Position numbers and translations under genes: made by a program. A stretch of 63,594 nucleotides of DNA from Thermoproteota archaeon (GTDB taxonomy: Archaea > Thermoproteota > Nitrososphaeria_A > Caldarchaeales > Calditenuaceae), in the NCBI GenBank assembly GCA_030550235.1, contig JAUQPU010000004.1:1-63594 (forward strand), in the 5' to 3' direction. This document shows, piece after piece, positions 27,740 through 36,244 of this stretch. Each line of letters starts with the position of its first letter. Within the stretch, counting starts at the first letter, position 1. The notes below the pieces were generated by a model. That model saw only the letters and a program-made list of their open reading frames with translations, did no database searches and was not told the DNA's origin.

Positions 27740-28039
27740 ATGCAGAATCATAGTCAAATATCCAAGACCTTCTATGTTCGGAGGAAAGAATTTTTACCGC
27801 AGCCTGCAACACCTACATGGAAGGGAATGAGGATCGAGGCTCTGACGGGAATAATACTGATAGCGATAGGCGCCGTCCTATTATTGATAGGGGTAGCGCC
27901 GCGATTCCTAGAATCAGTTCCTAAGCTCCACCCGCTCATCTACACCCAAATCACCCTAGGGGAACTAGAGATAGGGACTTCGCCAATAGCCATAATCATC
28001 CTAATAATACTATACTTATTCATGGTGTTGAGGAGCTGA
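27740..28039 (+). CDS. Small two-helix membrane protein, unknown
   Basis: I do not recognise it. Up to 99 residues, with helices GIILIAIGAVLLLIG and IAIIILIILYLFMVL separated by a loop with several prolines. The first 29 residues from ATG 27740 are basic and polar; ATG 27827 gives a neat 70-residue two-helix protein and may be the true start. It precedes the sulfur-relay operon by 90 nt on the same strand. An association with the membrane-bound quinone reductase there is possible but unproven. Confidence 0.5.
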   Translation: MQNHSQISKTFYVRRKEFLPQPATPTWKGMRIEALTGIILIAIGAVLLLIGVAPRFLESVPKLHPLIYTQITLGELEIGTSPIAIIILIILYLFMVLRS

Positions 28040-28128
28040 CTATGTCTCAAATGCTATTAATCATTGTATGGTTGCATAAAAATGTGGGCTAAGGATTATT
28101 AGAAAATTCGAATGTTCTAAAGGTCGAG

Positions 28129-28632
28129 GTGTTTGAGTTGAAGGTAGCAGTTTCCGAGAAGGAGGAGCAGAAAACAGCTCAGAAACTCTGCATAATACTC
28201 TCGAAGGGCTCTCTCGACATGGTATACCCTGCACTGATACTGGCCACCACAGGCGCAGGCTTAGGGATGGAGGTTCATATATTCTTCACGTTCTGGGGCT
28301 TAAACGCGATAGTTAAGGGAAAGGTTGAGAATCTGAAGATTTCGGCCGTCGGAAACCCATCGCTTGGCCTACCCTCACTGATAGGCATGCTTCCCGGCAT
28401 GAGCGCGATGGTAACCCGCATGATGATGAAGAAGTTCAAGGAGATGAAGGTACCAACGGTCTATGAACTCATCAAACAGGCGAAGGACCTGGACGTAAAG
28501 CTCCACGCCTGTTCAACAACAATGGCAGCGCTCGGCATTAAGGAGTCAGACCTTATACCTGAGGTTGATGATGTGGTCGGCGCCTCCACATTCCTTACAA
28601 TCGCGGAGAACGGCCAAGTTATCTTCATATGA
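28129..28632 (+). CDS. DsrE/DsrF-like sulfur-carrier family protein
   Basis: The 167-residue protein has the DsrE2 pattern: a GSLDMVYPALILATTGAGLG segment, a hydrophobic FFTFWGL strand, a methionine-rich middle, and a single likely sulfur-carrying Cys, C128, in HACSTTMAALG. DsrE-family proteins pass persulfide sulfur between TusA and other carriers or oxidising enzymes. C21 is the only other cysteine. It starts at GTG 28129 or TTG 28138. A TusA-like gene follows after 12 nt and an SQR-like gene after that, forming one operon. Confidence 0.82.
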   Translation: MFELKVAVSEKEEQKTAQKLCIILSKGSLDMVYPALILATTGAGLGMEVHIFFTFWGLNAIVKGKVENLKISAVGNPSLGLPSLIGMLPGMSAMVTRMMMKKFKEMKVPTVYELIKQAKDLDVKLHACSTTMAALGIKESDLIPEVDDVVGASTFLTIAENGQVIFI

Positions 28633-28644
28633 GGTGAGGATAGC

Positions 28645-28878
28645 TTGAGACATGTCGTGGATGCGAGAGGCAGCTTCTGCCCAGGACCAATAACAGAGCT
28701 CGTAAAGGTCTATAGGAAGGCGCAGGCCGGCGACCAGATAGAGCTATTGGTGACCGACCCCGCGGCCAAGAGCGACGTGGCGGCTTGGGCCTCCAAGAGC
28801 AAGAACGAGCTAGTCGAAGTCAAGGAAGAGCAGGGCTACATCAGAATACTAATACGCGTAACGTCTAAGGGCAGGTAG
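28645..28878 (+). CDS. TusA-family sulfurtransferase
   Basis: The 77-residue protein has the TusA/SirA signature DARGSFCPGPITELVKVYRK with the acceptor cysteine C12 in CPGP, then the ELLVTDPAAKSDVAAW strand-helix. TusA proteins accept a persulfide and hand sulfur to DsrE, Hdr-like enzymes or tRNA thiolation. TTG 28645 is the start that gives a standard length. It lies 12 nt after the DsrE gene and 2 nt before the SQR-like gene. Confidence 0.9.
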   Translation: MRHVVDARGSFCPGPITELVKVYRKAQAGDQIELLVTDPAAKSDVAAWASKSKNELVEVKEEQGYIRILIRVTSKGR

Positions 28879-28880
28879 CC

Positions 28881-30068
28881 ATGATCAGAATAGCCATAAT
28901 CGGGGCTGGGACCGGCGGGACAATACTGGCAAACGCCTTATCCCGAGGCCTGAGCGATGAGCTGAGGACGGGCCGCGCGGAGATAGTTGTGTTTGAGGGT
29001 TCAGAGTCGCACGTATACCAGCCTGGCAACATAGACATAGCGTTTAGAGGCTCTGACCCACGGGTCTACAGGAGACCACCCGCAAAACTGCTTCGACGCG
29101 GCGTGAAGTTGGTTGAAAAGCCGGCCTCGCTCATCGACCTGAACAATAGAACCGTGACATATAACGGCGGGGAGAAGATGAGCTACACCTACCTAGTGGT
29201 CGCGACAGGCTCGGTCGCGGCCCCCGAGATTATCCCCGGGTTGGCTGAGGCATCCCTCAACTTCCATAGATCACAGGAAGACGCCAGGAAGATATGGGAG
29301 GAGCTATCCACATTCAAGCGCGGCAGAATAGTGGTATTGACTAATCTTCCCCACAAGTGTCCCCCCTCACCGGTCGAGGCCGTGTTTCTCATAGACGAGA
29401 TGGCGAGGAAGAGGGGAATCAGGAGGGAGGTTGAGATCGTCTACGCGACGCCATATACCCGGGCCTACCCAGCCCATGCCATAGCAGACGTTGTAGAGCC
29501 TGAGATGGAGAAGAGGGGCATAACAACATACACATTATTCAACACCGATTACGTAGACCCGAGGGCCAAGAAGGTCTACTCTCTGGAGGGCGAGGAGCTG
29601 GCATACGACCTCCTAATAGCCATCCCCCCGCATAGGGGAGCTGAGTTGGTGATAAACTCGGGGATAGGCGGGGAGGAGGGCTGGATACCTACGGATAAAC
29701 ACACCCTAAAAATAAAAAACCACGACGACGCCTACGCTATAGGCGACGCAACCGACATCCCCATCTCAAAATCTGGTGTAGTCGCGCACCTTGAGGCGAT
29801 AACTGCTGCTGAGTCTATAACCTCCCAAATCTATGGGACAGGCAAGGTGTACCTGTTTAATGGAAGGATAAACTGCCCCCTTGAGATGGGAGGCCACAGA
29901 GCGGTCTTCGTCTCGGGAACCTACACAAGGGAGCCTGAACGGCAGAGGCCATCGATCACCAAGTACCTGATGAAGAGGGTCTTCAACAGGCTATACTGGA
30001 CAATGCTAAGCGGGAAACTGGAGCCAATATTTAACACATATTTAGGACCACCCTATGATATAAGATAG
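28881..30068 (+). CDS. FAD-dependent sulfide:quinone reductase-like oxidoreductase
   Basis: The 395-residue flavoprotein has an N-terminal FAD Rossmann motif (IAIIGAGTGGTILANAL), a second nucleotide-fold ATG motif (YLVVATGSVA), and YAIGDATDIPISKSG near the C-terminal third. Two cysteines remain, C160 in HKCPPSP and C332 in NCPLEMGG, at the positions of the redox pair of sulfide:quinone reductases. The C-terminal helix pair (YLMKRVFNRLYW) could anchor it to the membrane. It probably oxidises sulfide to persulfide/polysulfide for quinone reduction and feeds TusA/DsrE. ATG 28881 follows TusA by 2 nt. Confidence 0.82.
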   Translation: MIRIAIIGAGTGGTILANALSRGLSDELRTGRAEIVVFEGSESHVYQPGNIDIAFRGSDPRVYRRPPAKLLRRGVKLVEKPASLIDLNNRTVTYNGGEKMSYTYLVVATGSVAAPEIIPGLAEASLNFHRSQEDARKIWEELSTFKRGRIVVLTNLPHKCPPSPVEAVFLIDEMARKRGIRREVEIVYATPYTRAYPAHAIADVVEPEMEKRGITTYTLFNTDYVDPRAKKVYSLEGEELAYDLLIAIPPHRGAELVINSGIGGEEGWIPTDKHTLKIKNHDDAYAIGDATDIPISKSGVVAHLEAITAAESITSQIYGTGKVYLFNGRINCPLEMGGHRAVFVSGTYTREPERQRPSITKYLMKRVFNRLYWTMLSGKLEPIFNTYLGPPYDIR

Positions 30069-30083
30069 AGAGGCTGAAAAGAG

Positions 30084-30413
30084 TTGGCTAAAATCCGGGA
30101 CATGACCCAACTCGAACTAATTTCAGACTTCTTCACAATATTCACGAACCCTAAGAGGATACAGATACTGCAGCTGCTCCGGGAGGGTGAGCTCACGGTA
30201 TCAGAGCTCGCCGAGAGAACAGGCCTCTCCCAGCCAACAGTATCCCAACACCTCAAAACACTCCGCGACAAACACATAATCACTGCCAAAAGAATAGGCA
30301 ACAAATGCTACTACACTGTAGAGGACAACAGAATATACCAAGTCTGCGACCTCATCAAAGGAATAATCTCCGCAAGGGTCGAAGAAATAAGAAAGGACAT
30401 TGCCAGGCCATAG
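30084..30413 (+). CDS. ArsR-family winged-helix regulator with two cysteines
   Basis: The 109-residue protein is an ArsR/SmtB-type repressor: recognition helix LSQPTVSQHLKTLRD (near residues 48-62) and the wing KRIGNKCYYTV. The metal sites of ArsR or SmtB (CxCxxC or DxH...HxxE) are absent, but C75 in the wing and C88 in helix 5 could form a disulfide or polysulfide bridge. It starts at TTG 30084, 15 nt after the SQR-like gene, so it likely senses sulfide or persulfide and controls this operon; that link is inferred from position. Confidence 0.82.
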   Translation: MAKIRDMTQLELISDFFTIFTNPKRIQILQLLREGELTVSELAERTGLSQPTVSQHLKTLRDKHIITAKRIGNKCYYTVEDNRIYQVCDLIKGIISARVEEIRKDIARP

Positions 30414-30565
30414 CCAGGCAACAGCCGCCAAACACCTTCTATATGGTATGAAAAATATACAACAAGTTAAAATCCCGCCAAGGCAAAATCTAGAAAACGC
30501 GATGACGGATGAACGTCGCGCGCAAACAGTACGCGTAGGAACGGGGGCTAAGTCAGACCAGAGAT

Positions 30566-30650
30566 GCGGGGGTCGCCAAGCCTGGTCAAAGGCGCAGGGC
30601 TTAGGACCCTGTCCCGTAGGGGTTCGTGGGTTCAAATCCCACCCCCCGCA
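30566..30650 (+). tRNA. tRNA-Leu (UAG)
   Basis: The 85-nt cloverleaf has acceptor GCGGGGG/CCCCCGC with discriminator A73. It also has an anticodon stem CAGGG/CCCTG around a CTTAGGA loop (anticodon TAG), the long class II variable arm, and the T-arm GGTTCAAATCC. CCA is not encoded. No intron is present. Confidence 0.95.
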
Positions 30651-30678
30651 TATTCTATGTATGAGAAAACTTAGACTG

Positions 30679-33423
30679 TTATTCGGCTAATAGCTGTAAG
30701 AGGTTGTTAAACAGTATTGTGGTTACGGGGTCTTCTGCGTAGTCGCTGAATTTGAACGTTGAGAGTATGAGCTGGCCCCTCCTAACCTCTTTCATGTATA
30801 TAGTTGCTGCGTGCTCGTGTATCCAACCCTCAAAGTATCCAGCCAGTATGTTCTCCGACTCCATTGGAGAGATGTTTCTAATTACTAATTCAGGCATGGT
30901 GAGATAGTATGACCATCCCAGCGGATTCTCCACCGGTAGGTTCTTCACAACCCGCCTGTCTCTTATATAGTGGAAACCAGTTATCCACTCACCTTTACGA
31001 TGTTCTACGATGTACTTCCTTCCATCCACATCCAAGTCCTGGAGGGAGTCTATCAGAATAAGCGCCCGCCCCCCGCTCCTGACATAATCCTCAACCTCGC
31101 CGTCGAGCCTGGCTGACACCATGATTGACGCGTCCCCCCTGATAGTTTTTGATGTGTAGGAGCTGTAGCCCAGGACACGAAGTTCGTCTGCAATCTTGGA
31201 CAAGGTATTCTCCGGCGAGTAGAACAGGATGGGCCCATCTCTGCTTATTCTTGGATATTTGAGGCTTGGGGGCGAGACAACAATGTTGATCGAGTTTGAC
31301 GAGACGAGGCTTTCACCAGAGTCCAGTAGCGAGGCTGTTAGCGCAAGTTTCACCGTGTCAGTAACAGGCGGGGCGGTAAACCTTATCTCCCCAAGATAGG
31401 ACACCGCGAATGGCTCCACCGTTATCCCGGACATCTCACCACCCGCAAAATTCTCTAACCGCCAACGCAACTTAGCACCGGCTAGCTCCCCACCGCTCCA
31501 TTTAGAGAAGTATATAGGTGCTGAGAAGCTCTCACCAGACCAGAGATTCAGCTTTACACCGGCACGGTCTATAATCAGTAGGTTATCATTATTTATTGCT
31601 GGGAGATGAGTCATGTAGACCTTGGGGTTGCGATAGAAGTCTAGCAGGCCGTTGCACTCCCAGTGCAGATCGTAGAATTCCGTAATTATGTATCCGACGA
31701 TTTGTGGGTACTTTCTCATCTCCTCTATCATGAATTTCAGCGCCTCGAATTGATGCCATTGTGACGCAGCAGCAAACTCCTCCCAATCCTTCCACACCTC
31801 GTCTAGCCTCCAATCCCTGAACCTTTTTTCAGCATCTCGGGGAATGCCCGGCCCCCATCCCCTATCAAACCACCAGGGATCGCCGCTATAGCCCTCCCCC
31901 GCGTGGCCCTTCCTGACATTCTCTAGGCTTGGCAGCCCCCAAACCCCGAACTCTGAGACTACTAGAGGCTCTCCTCCCCTCTTGATAGGCTCATTCCCAA
32001 AAGTCCAGCTGGGGTCTGATGAAAACCTCCTGATAAAATCAATCCACTGCCTATAGCTCCCCGGTATAGTATTGTACCAGTGATAGTCGTCTATGTCTGT
32101 TATGATGTGGAAATTTGGTGGGTTTGGAGAGTTGTCCACTACGAGCCTAGTCGGGTCCAGTGACTTGGCTAGGTTATACATCCTGACTAGCCAGCCCCTC
32201 CCAGTGGGGGTGGCAGGGTCTACGCCCCAGGCCTCATTCGCTATCCCCCAAACGATTATTGATGGATGATTCCTATCCCTGAGTATCATTCCTCTGAGTG
32301 TTTCAGTCAGTCTCTCCTCAGCTTGGGGTGTGAATGAGTCAACGTTCGGGACCTCCTCCCATATCAAGATGCCGAGTCTATCGGCCCAGTCAAGGTATCG
32401 CTCGTCAGCGAGTTTTAGGTGAATTCTAATGAGGTTGATTCCCATATTTTTCGCTATTTCTATCTCTCTTCTGATGAAGTCATCGCCCGGCGGAGTGTAT
32501 ATTGTCTTGGGATAGAAGTCCTGGTTTAGGACGCCTCTCAGATATATGGGCTCGCCGTTCAGGCATATTTTACCGTCTTTCACCTCGACCTCCCTCAATC
32601 CAGTAGTTACTGACATCTCATCAACTGGACTACCGTCTTTTCTCAACACAGCAGTCACACTATAAAGTCTAGGATTTTCTAAGGTCCACAACAACAGCTT
32701 AGGCAGAATCAACTCAACCCTCATCTCACTCTTGTTTATGGAAAATTCCTCCTCAAACTCTTCACCCTCAGGCGACACAACCCGGAGGGTGAGATAGTAT
32801 CCTTCAGGGTTTTCCGGAAGATTGTTCACCGACAACCAAACCCTAATCCTGGACTTCTTTATGTCTGGTATGATAAAGAGGTTAGACAGATAGGTGGTGG
32901 AGGTTATTTCGATGAATGTGCTCTGCCAGATACCGCCCACAAAGCAGTACCAGGTTTGCTTTCCGTGAGGATACTCCTTGATTAAAGAAGGGTCTGGATG
33001 GAATACCTTCAATGTTAGCAGATTGTCTGCACCGAACCTGATGTGCCTGCTCAGGTCTATCTCAAGCGGATAGTAACCTCCCTTGAATTCTCCTACTAGT
33101 GCACCGTTAACCCATATTTTTGGGTCGTAAATAACCGCCCCGATGTGTAGGGCCACCCGGCCGCCGCTGTATTCCTCCGCGATCTTGACTTTTTTCTGAT
33201 ACCATACGAAGCCATGATAGTCGAGTAGGTCGGGGAACTGGCTCTGCCAGCAGAATGGAACCTCAATCACACTGGCCCCGACGAGTTTCCCCCACGCATA
33301 CCAGCCCTGAGCCTCGCCGATGTCTTGAGAGTCAGCCTTGAAATTCCAAGAACCGTCAAGAGGTATCCTTACCCTCGGATACACAACTCCCCCAGGCATA
33401 TACGCCACTCCCAAGCCACCCAC
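30679..33423 (-). CDS. Glycoside hydrolase family 2 with C-terminal GATase-like region
   Basis: The 914-residue protein has the GH2 sugar-binding domain, an immunoglobulin-like domain and a TIM barrel with E397 (acid/base) in GIANEAWG and E491 (nucleophile) in VVSEFGVWG. These identify a beta-galactosidase/beta-glucuronidase/beta-mannosidase-type enzyme; the sugar is uncertain. Residues 760-914 contain a flavodoxin- or GATase-like stretch (ILFYSPENTLSKIADELRVL, then YVRSGGRALILIDS) not typical for basic GH2. GTG 33423, GTG 33408 and ATG 33399 are possible starts. It has no signal peptide, so it acts inside the cell with GH31 and GH78. Confidence 0.85.
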   Translation of the reverse strand: MGGLGVAYMPGGVVYPRVRIPLDGSWNFKADSQDIGEAQGWYAWGKLVGASVIEVPFCWQSQFPDLLDYHGFVWYQKKVKIAEEYSGGRVALHIGAVIYDPKIWVNGALVGEFKGGYYPLEIDLSRHIRFGADNLLTLKVFHPDPSLIKEYPHGKQTWYCFVGGIWQSTFIEITSTTYLSNLFIIPDIKKSRIRVWLSVNNLPENPEGYYLTLRVVSPEGEEFEEEFSINKSEMRVELILPKLLLWTLENPRLYSVTAVLRKDGSPVDEMSVTTGLREVEVKDGKICLNGEPIYLRGVLNQDFYPKTIYTPPGDDFIRREIEIAKNMGINLIRIHLKLADERYLDWADRLGILIWEEVPNVDSFTPQAEERLTETLRGMILRDRNHPSIIVWGIANEAWGVDPATPTGRGWLVRMYNLAKSLDPTRLVVDNSPNPPNFHIITDIDDYHWYNTIPGSYRQWIDFIRRFSSDPSWTFGNEPIKRGGEPLVVSEFGVWGLPSLENVRKGHAGEGYSGDPWWFDRGWGPGIPRDAEKRFRDWRLDEVWKDWEEFAAASQWHQFEALKFMIEEMRKYPQIVGYIITEFYDLHWECNGLLDFYRNPKVYMTHLPAINNDNLLIIDRAGVKLNLWSGESFSAPIYFSKWSGGELAGAKLRWRLENFAGGEMSGITVEPFAVSYLGEIRFTAPPVTDTVKLALTASLLDSGESLVSSNSINIVVSPPSLKYPRISRDGPILFYSPENTLSKIADELRVLGYSSYTSKTIRGDASIMVSARLDGEVEDYVRSGGRALILIDSLQDLDVDGRKYIVEHRKGEWITGFHYIRDRRVVKNLPVENPLGWSYYLTMPELVIRNISPMESENILAGYFEGWIHEHAATIYMKEVRRGQLILSTFKFSDYAEDPVTTILFNNLLQLLAE

Positions 33424-33570
33424 GCTAAAAAATATTAAGGGGCCTCAAAGCCCGATAACCCATCTTCAGCCTCTCCACCCGCCTGCCCCAATCTTTTAAA
33501 TCACCTTAAACCATGGTGCAGGAATTGGAGAGAACGTCTATTAGAAGCTCCTATGCCTGTTTTGTATGGC

Positions 33571-33643
33571 GCCCCGGTAGCTCAGCTGGGAGAGCGCCCG
33601 GCTGAAGACCGGGAAGTCGCCGGTTCGAGTCCGGCCCGGGGCA
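33571..33643 (+). tRNA. tRNA-Phe (GAA)
   Basis: The 73-nt tRNA has acceptor GCCCCGG/CCGGGGC with discriminator A. The anticodon stem CCCGG/CCGGG encloses CTGAAGA (anticodon GAA), and the T-loop is GGTTCGAGTCC. There is no intron and no encoded CCA. Confidence 0.96.
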
Positions 33644-33928
33644 TATGTCATAGCTTTGGAATAATGATGGGCGATGCATCCGGCAGTAATTATGCTTAAA
33701 TCTCGTTGCACATGAGTACCAGAGATACTACGGCTTTCCATCAAGACCGTGTATGAAGAGGCTCGCTATACGACTGCTATAGTGGGTGCGTTTATCAGTG
33801 CTACCATCTCGTAGTATACTGCTCTTCATGTTCATTTATTCTGGGTGAGGGTTGACAGGCCTTGAGGTGTTGGATTTGGGTTTAGATATTTTTGGTGGGC
33901 TTAGCTGGTTTGTCTGTGAGAGCTGGGC

Positions 33929-34900
33929 TTGAGATATCTTGAGTTGGGTCGGAGTGGTTTGAGGGTCTCCAAGATTGGGTTGGGGACTTGGCAGATTGGC
34001 TCTTCTGAGTGGGGGTGGGGTAGTGGGTATGGTGTCGAGGATGTTGTGAGGGCTATTGCGAGGGCTCACGAGCTCGGGGTCAACTTCATCGATACCGCAG
34101 AGATCTATGGCGGCGGCGTCTCTGAGGAGGTTGTGGGCAGGGCTGTCCGCGAATTTAGGGACGAGGTTGTCATCGCGACCAAGGTCTGGCCCACACACGC
34201 GACGTACAACGGCGTCTTGAAGGCCTGCGAGAGGAGCCTTAGACGCCTAGGAGTGGATGTGATAGATCTTTATCAGATCCACTGGCCTAACCCGCTTGTC
34301 CCCCTCTCCTCGACTATGAGGGCTATGGAGAGGCTTGTAGAGCTGGGCAAGGTTAGGGCTATTGGCGTGAGCAACTTTTCTCTATCCAGGCTGAAGAAGG
34401 CGCAGGAGTGTCTCAGGAGGGAGGAGATAGTCTCGGACCAGGTCAAGTATAACCTCGTCGAGAGGGGGGTTGAGAAGGGACTGCTACAATACTGTGAGAG
34501 GGAGGGGGTAGCGCTGATTGCGTATAGCCCCTTGGCCCAGGGATTCCTCACAGCCCGGTACAACGCCTCCAACAGGCCCCGCGACTTTGTGAGAAGGATT
34601 AACCCGCTCTTTGACCCAGCTGTGCTGAGGAGGGCTGAGCCCTTGATGAGGCTTCTGAGAGAGGTAGCGGCTAGTCATGACGCGGAGCCAGGACAAGTTG
34701 CGCTAGCCTGGCTGATCAAGTGGAGTAACGTTGTAGCCATCCCAGGAGCCAAGAGACCTGAGCAGGCAGAGTCTAACGCGAGGGCCGCCGAGCTTGAGCT
34801 CAGCGACGAGGAGTGGAGTATGCTCTCCGATGCCGCCTTAAAGATCTCTATAGGCCCGTGGCCTTTCCTCAAAACCCCCTTACGCCTCATAGGGATATAA
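33929..34900 (+). CDS. Aldo/keto reductase
   Basis: The 323-residue barrel enzyme has the AKR tetrad: D and Y in NFIDTAEIYGGG, K in VIATKVWP and H in YQIHWPNP. The GVSNFS motif and a C-terminal NADPH-site stretch (VVAIPGAKRPEQAESNARA) are also present. It reduces aldehydes or ketones, or oxidises sugars, with NADP(H). The family start LRYLELGRSGLRVSKIGLGTWQ is preceded by no ATG, so TTG 33929 is used. It lies in the sugar island without a clear operon partner; 64 nt separate it from the next gene. Confidence 0.9.
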   Translation: MRYLELGRSGLRVSKIGLGTWQIGSSEWGWGSGYGVEDVVRAIARAHELGVNFIDTAEIYGGGVSEEVVGRAVREFRDEVVIATKVWPTHATYNGVLKACERSLRRLGVDVIDLYQIHWPNPLVPLSSTMRAMERLVELGKVRAIGVSNFSLSRLKKAQECLRREEIVSDQVKYNLVERGVEKGLLQYCEREGVALIAYSPLAQGFLTARYNASNRPRDFVRRINPLFDPAVLRRAEPLMRLLREVAASHDAEPGQVALAWLIKWSNVVAIPGAKRPEQAESNARAAELELSDEEWSMLSDAALKISIGPWPFLKTPLRLIGI

Positions 34901-34964
34901 ACACCCTGACTGGTCTAATCCTAAAAGCCAGTAGAGGCGAGGATAAGTGTAGGATACCACGGCA

Positions 34965-36161
34965 GTGGTGTGGGAGATGCTAACCGAGGCCCATAATATC
35001 CAAATCAGCCCCCGCTCAACACTCATACTGAAGGGACCGGCCTCAGCGAGAGTGCTGCAGGGCGCGGTCTATGTCTATGGACATAGTCTTGGGCAGCGGG
35101 AGAGGGTGGTTGCTAGGCCTTGGAAGTCCCTGCCGCTATACTCTGAGGATGGCGCTGTGGTGGAGGTTCTATTAGGCGAAAATGGGGCTGCCGAGATTGT
35201 GGAGGGCTCTACCATACCCGAGGAATGGTCTGAAATCACTTCACGGATTGGTCACAGGTTTCGTGTCATGGTTATCGGCCGCGTGGACGTCGGCAAAACC
35301 TCCCTACTAACCTACCTCTACAACAGGCTCTCTCCGGGAGGAGAGACTATTGTTGTTGACTTGGATGTGGGGCAGTCGGAGCTCTGCCCTCCAACCACTA
35401 TGGGCCTCGCCAAGGGCTCAAGACCAGCACCCCAACTCTCAGACCTCAAGCCAGAGGCTATATACCCCTACGGCTATACCTCGCCTTCCTACTCCATAAG
35501 AAACTCACTAAAAACAGCAAACGAGCTGGCATCAAGTATCAAAGGAGCTGGGAGAGTTCTCATTAACACTGACGGCTGGATAGATCATGAAAGCGCGAGA
35601 TCATACAAAGCCCAGATAATCAGAATCTTCAGGCCGAGCCACGTCGTATTCATAGGGGTAGAAGAGGTGGGGGAGATGGGTGAGGCCTCAGACGAGGTTG
35701 GTTGCGAGGTCATAAGAATCAGCGAGCCGGGGGTGGTTATGAGTAGGGACCAAGAAGCAAGGAGGCAGATTAGGGAGATGAACTACACGAGGTTCCTCAG
35801 AGGGGCTAGGCTAATCTCCACGCCGAGAAGGTGGCTTAAGATAACTCCCCTACTCTCGGAGACGCTCCCAGCCGAAGACTATCTGAAGACAGTTATCAGG
35901 GAGATGGAGGACGCGGCTGTTGAGAGAACACCGCTCATAGATGGGCTAGACATGTCTGATGCAGGGCTAGGCATCCTCTCCTACGTAAATGTTCAAGATG
36001 GGAGAGCGCAGGGCCTCGCCCTATTCATGGGGATAGACAGGAAGGGCCTCACAAGAGTCTACACACCATATGAAGGACCAATACAGGCCATAGAGATAGG
36101 CGCACTAGTACTCTCGAGCGGCTTCAAAGAGGTGTTCATCTACCAGCCACCACTAGATTAA
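34965..36161 (+). CDS. Grc3/Clp1-family polynucleotide 5'-hydroxyl kinase
   Basis: The 398-residue protein has an N-terminal beta domain, a central P-loop kinase domain with Walker A GRVDVGKT (residues 105-112), the LDVGQSELCPPTTMG motif (from about residue 133) used by Clp1/Grc3/Nol9 kinases, and a C-terminal domain. Archaeal members phosphorylate 5'-OH ends of RNA or DNA using ATP or GTP. GTG 34965, GTG 34968 and ATG 34977 are possible starts; about 15 residues of the start are uncertain. It sits between sugar-metabolism genes and shares a strand with, but not tight spacing to, the next gene. Confidence 0.8.
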   Translation: MVWEMLTEAHNIQISPRSTLILKGPASARVLQGAVYVYGHSLGQRERVVARPWKSLPLYSEDGAVVEVLLGENGAAEIVEGSTIPEEWSEITSRIGHRFRVMVIGRVDVGKTSLLTYLYNRLSPGGETIVVDLDVGQSELCPPTTMGLAKGSRPAPQLSDLKPEAIYPYGYTSPSYSIRNSLKTANELASSIKGAGRVLINTDGWIDHESARSYKAQIIRIFRPSHVVFIGVEEVGEMGEASDEVGCEVIRISEPGVVMSRDQEARRQIREMNYTRFLRGARLISTPRRWLKITPLLSETLPAEDYLKTVIREMEDAAVERTPLIDGLDMSDAGLGILSYVNVQDGRAQGLALFMGIDRKGLTRVYTPYEGPIQAIEIGALVLSSGFKEVFIYQPPLD

Positions 36162-36244
36162 GCAACATATAAAATCATAAAATAGTGTAGAGAAGTCTAG
36201 AGTAAGGCTATATATAGAGTGCGTCGATCTATCCGTGAGTTATT

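Noticed and set aside
30420-30565. Possible C/D-box-like words (GATGACGG, ATGAACG) before tRNA-Leu
   Set aside because: The boxes do not match RUGAUGA/CUGA in the needed order and spacing, so no sRNA is called.
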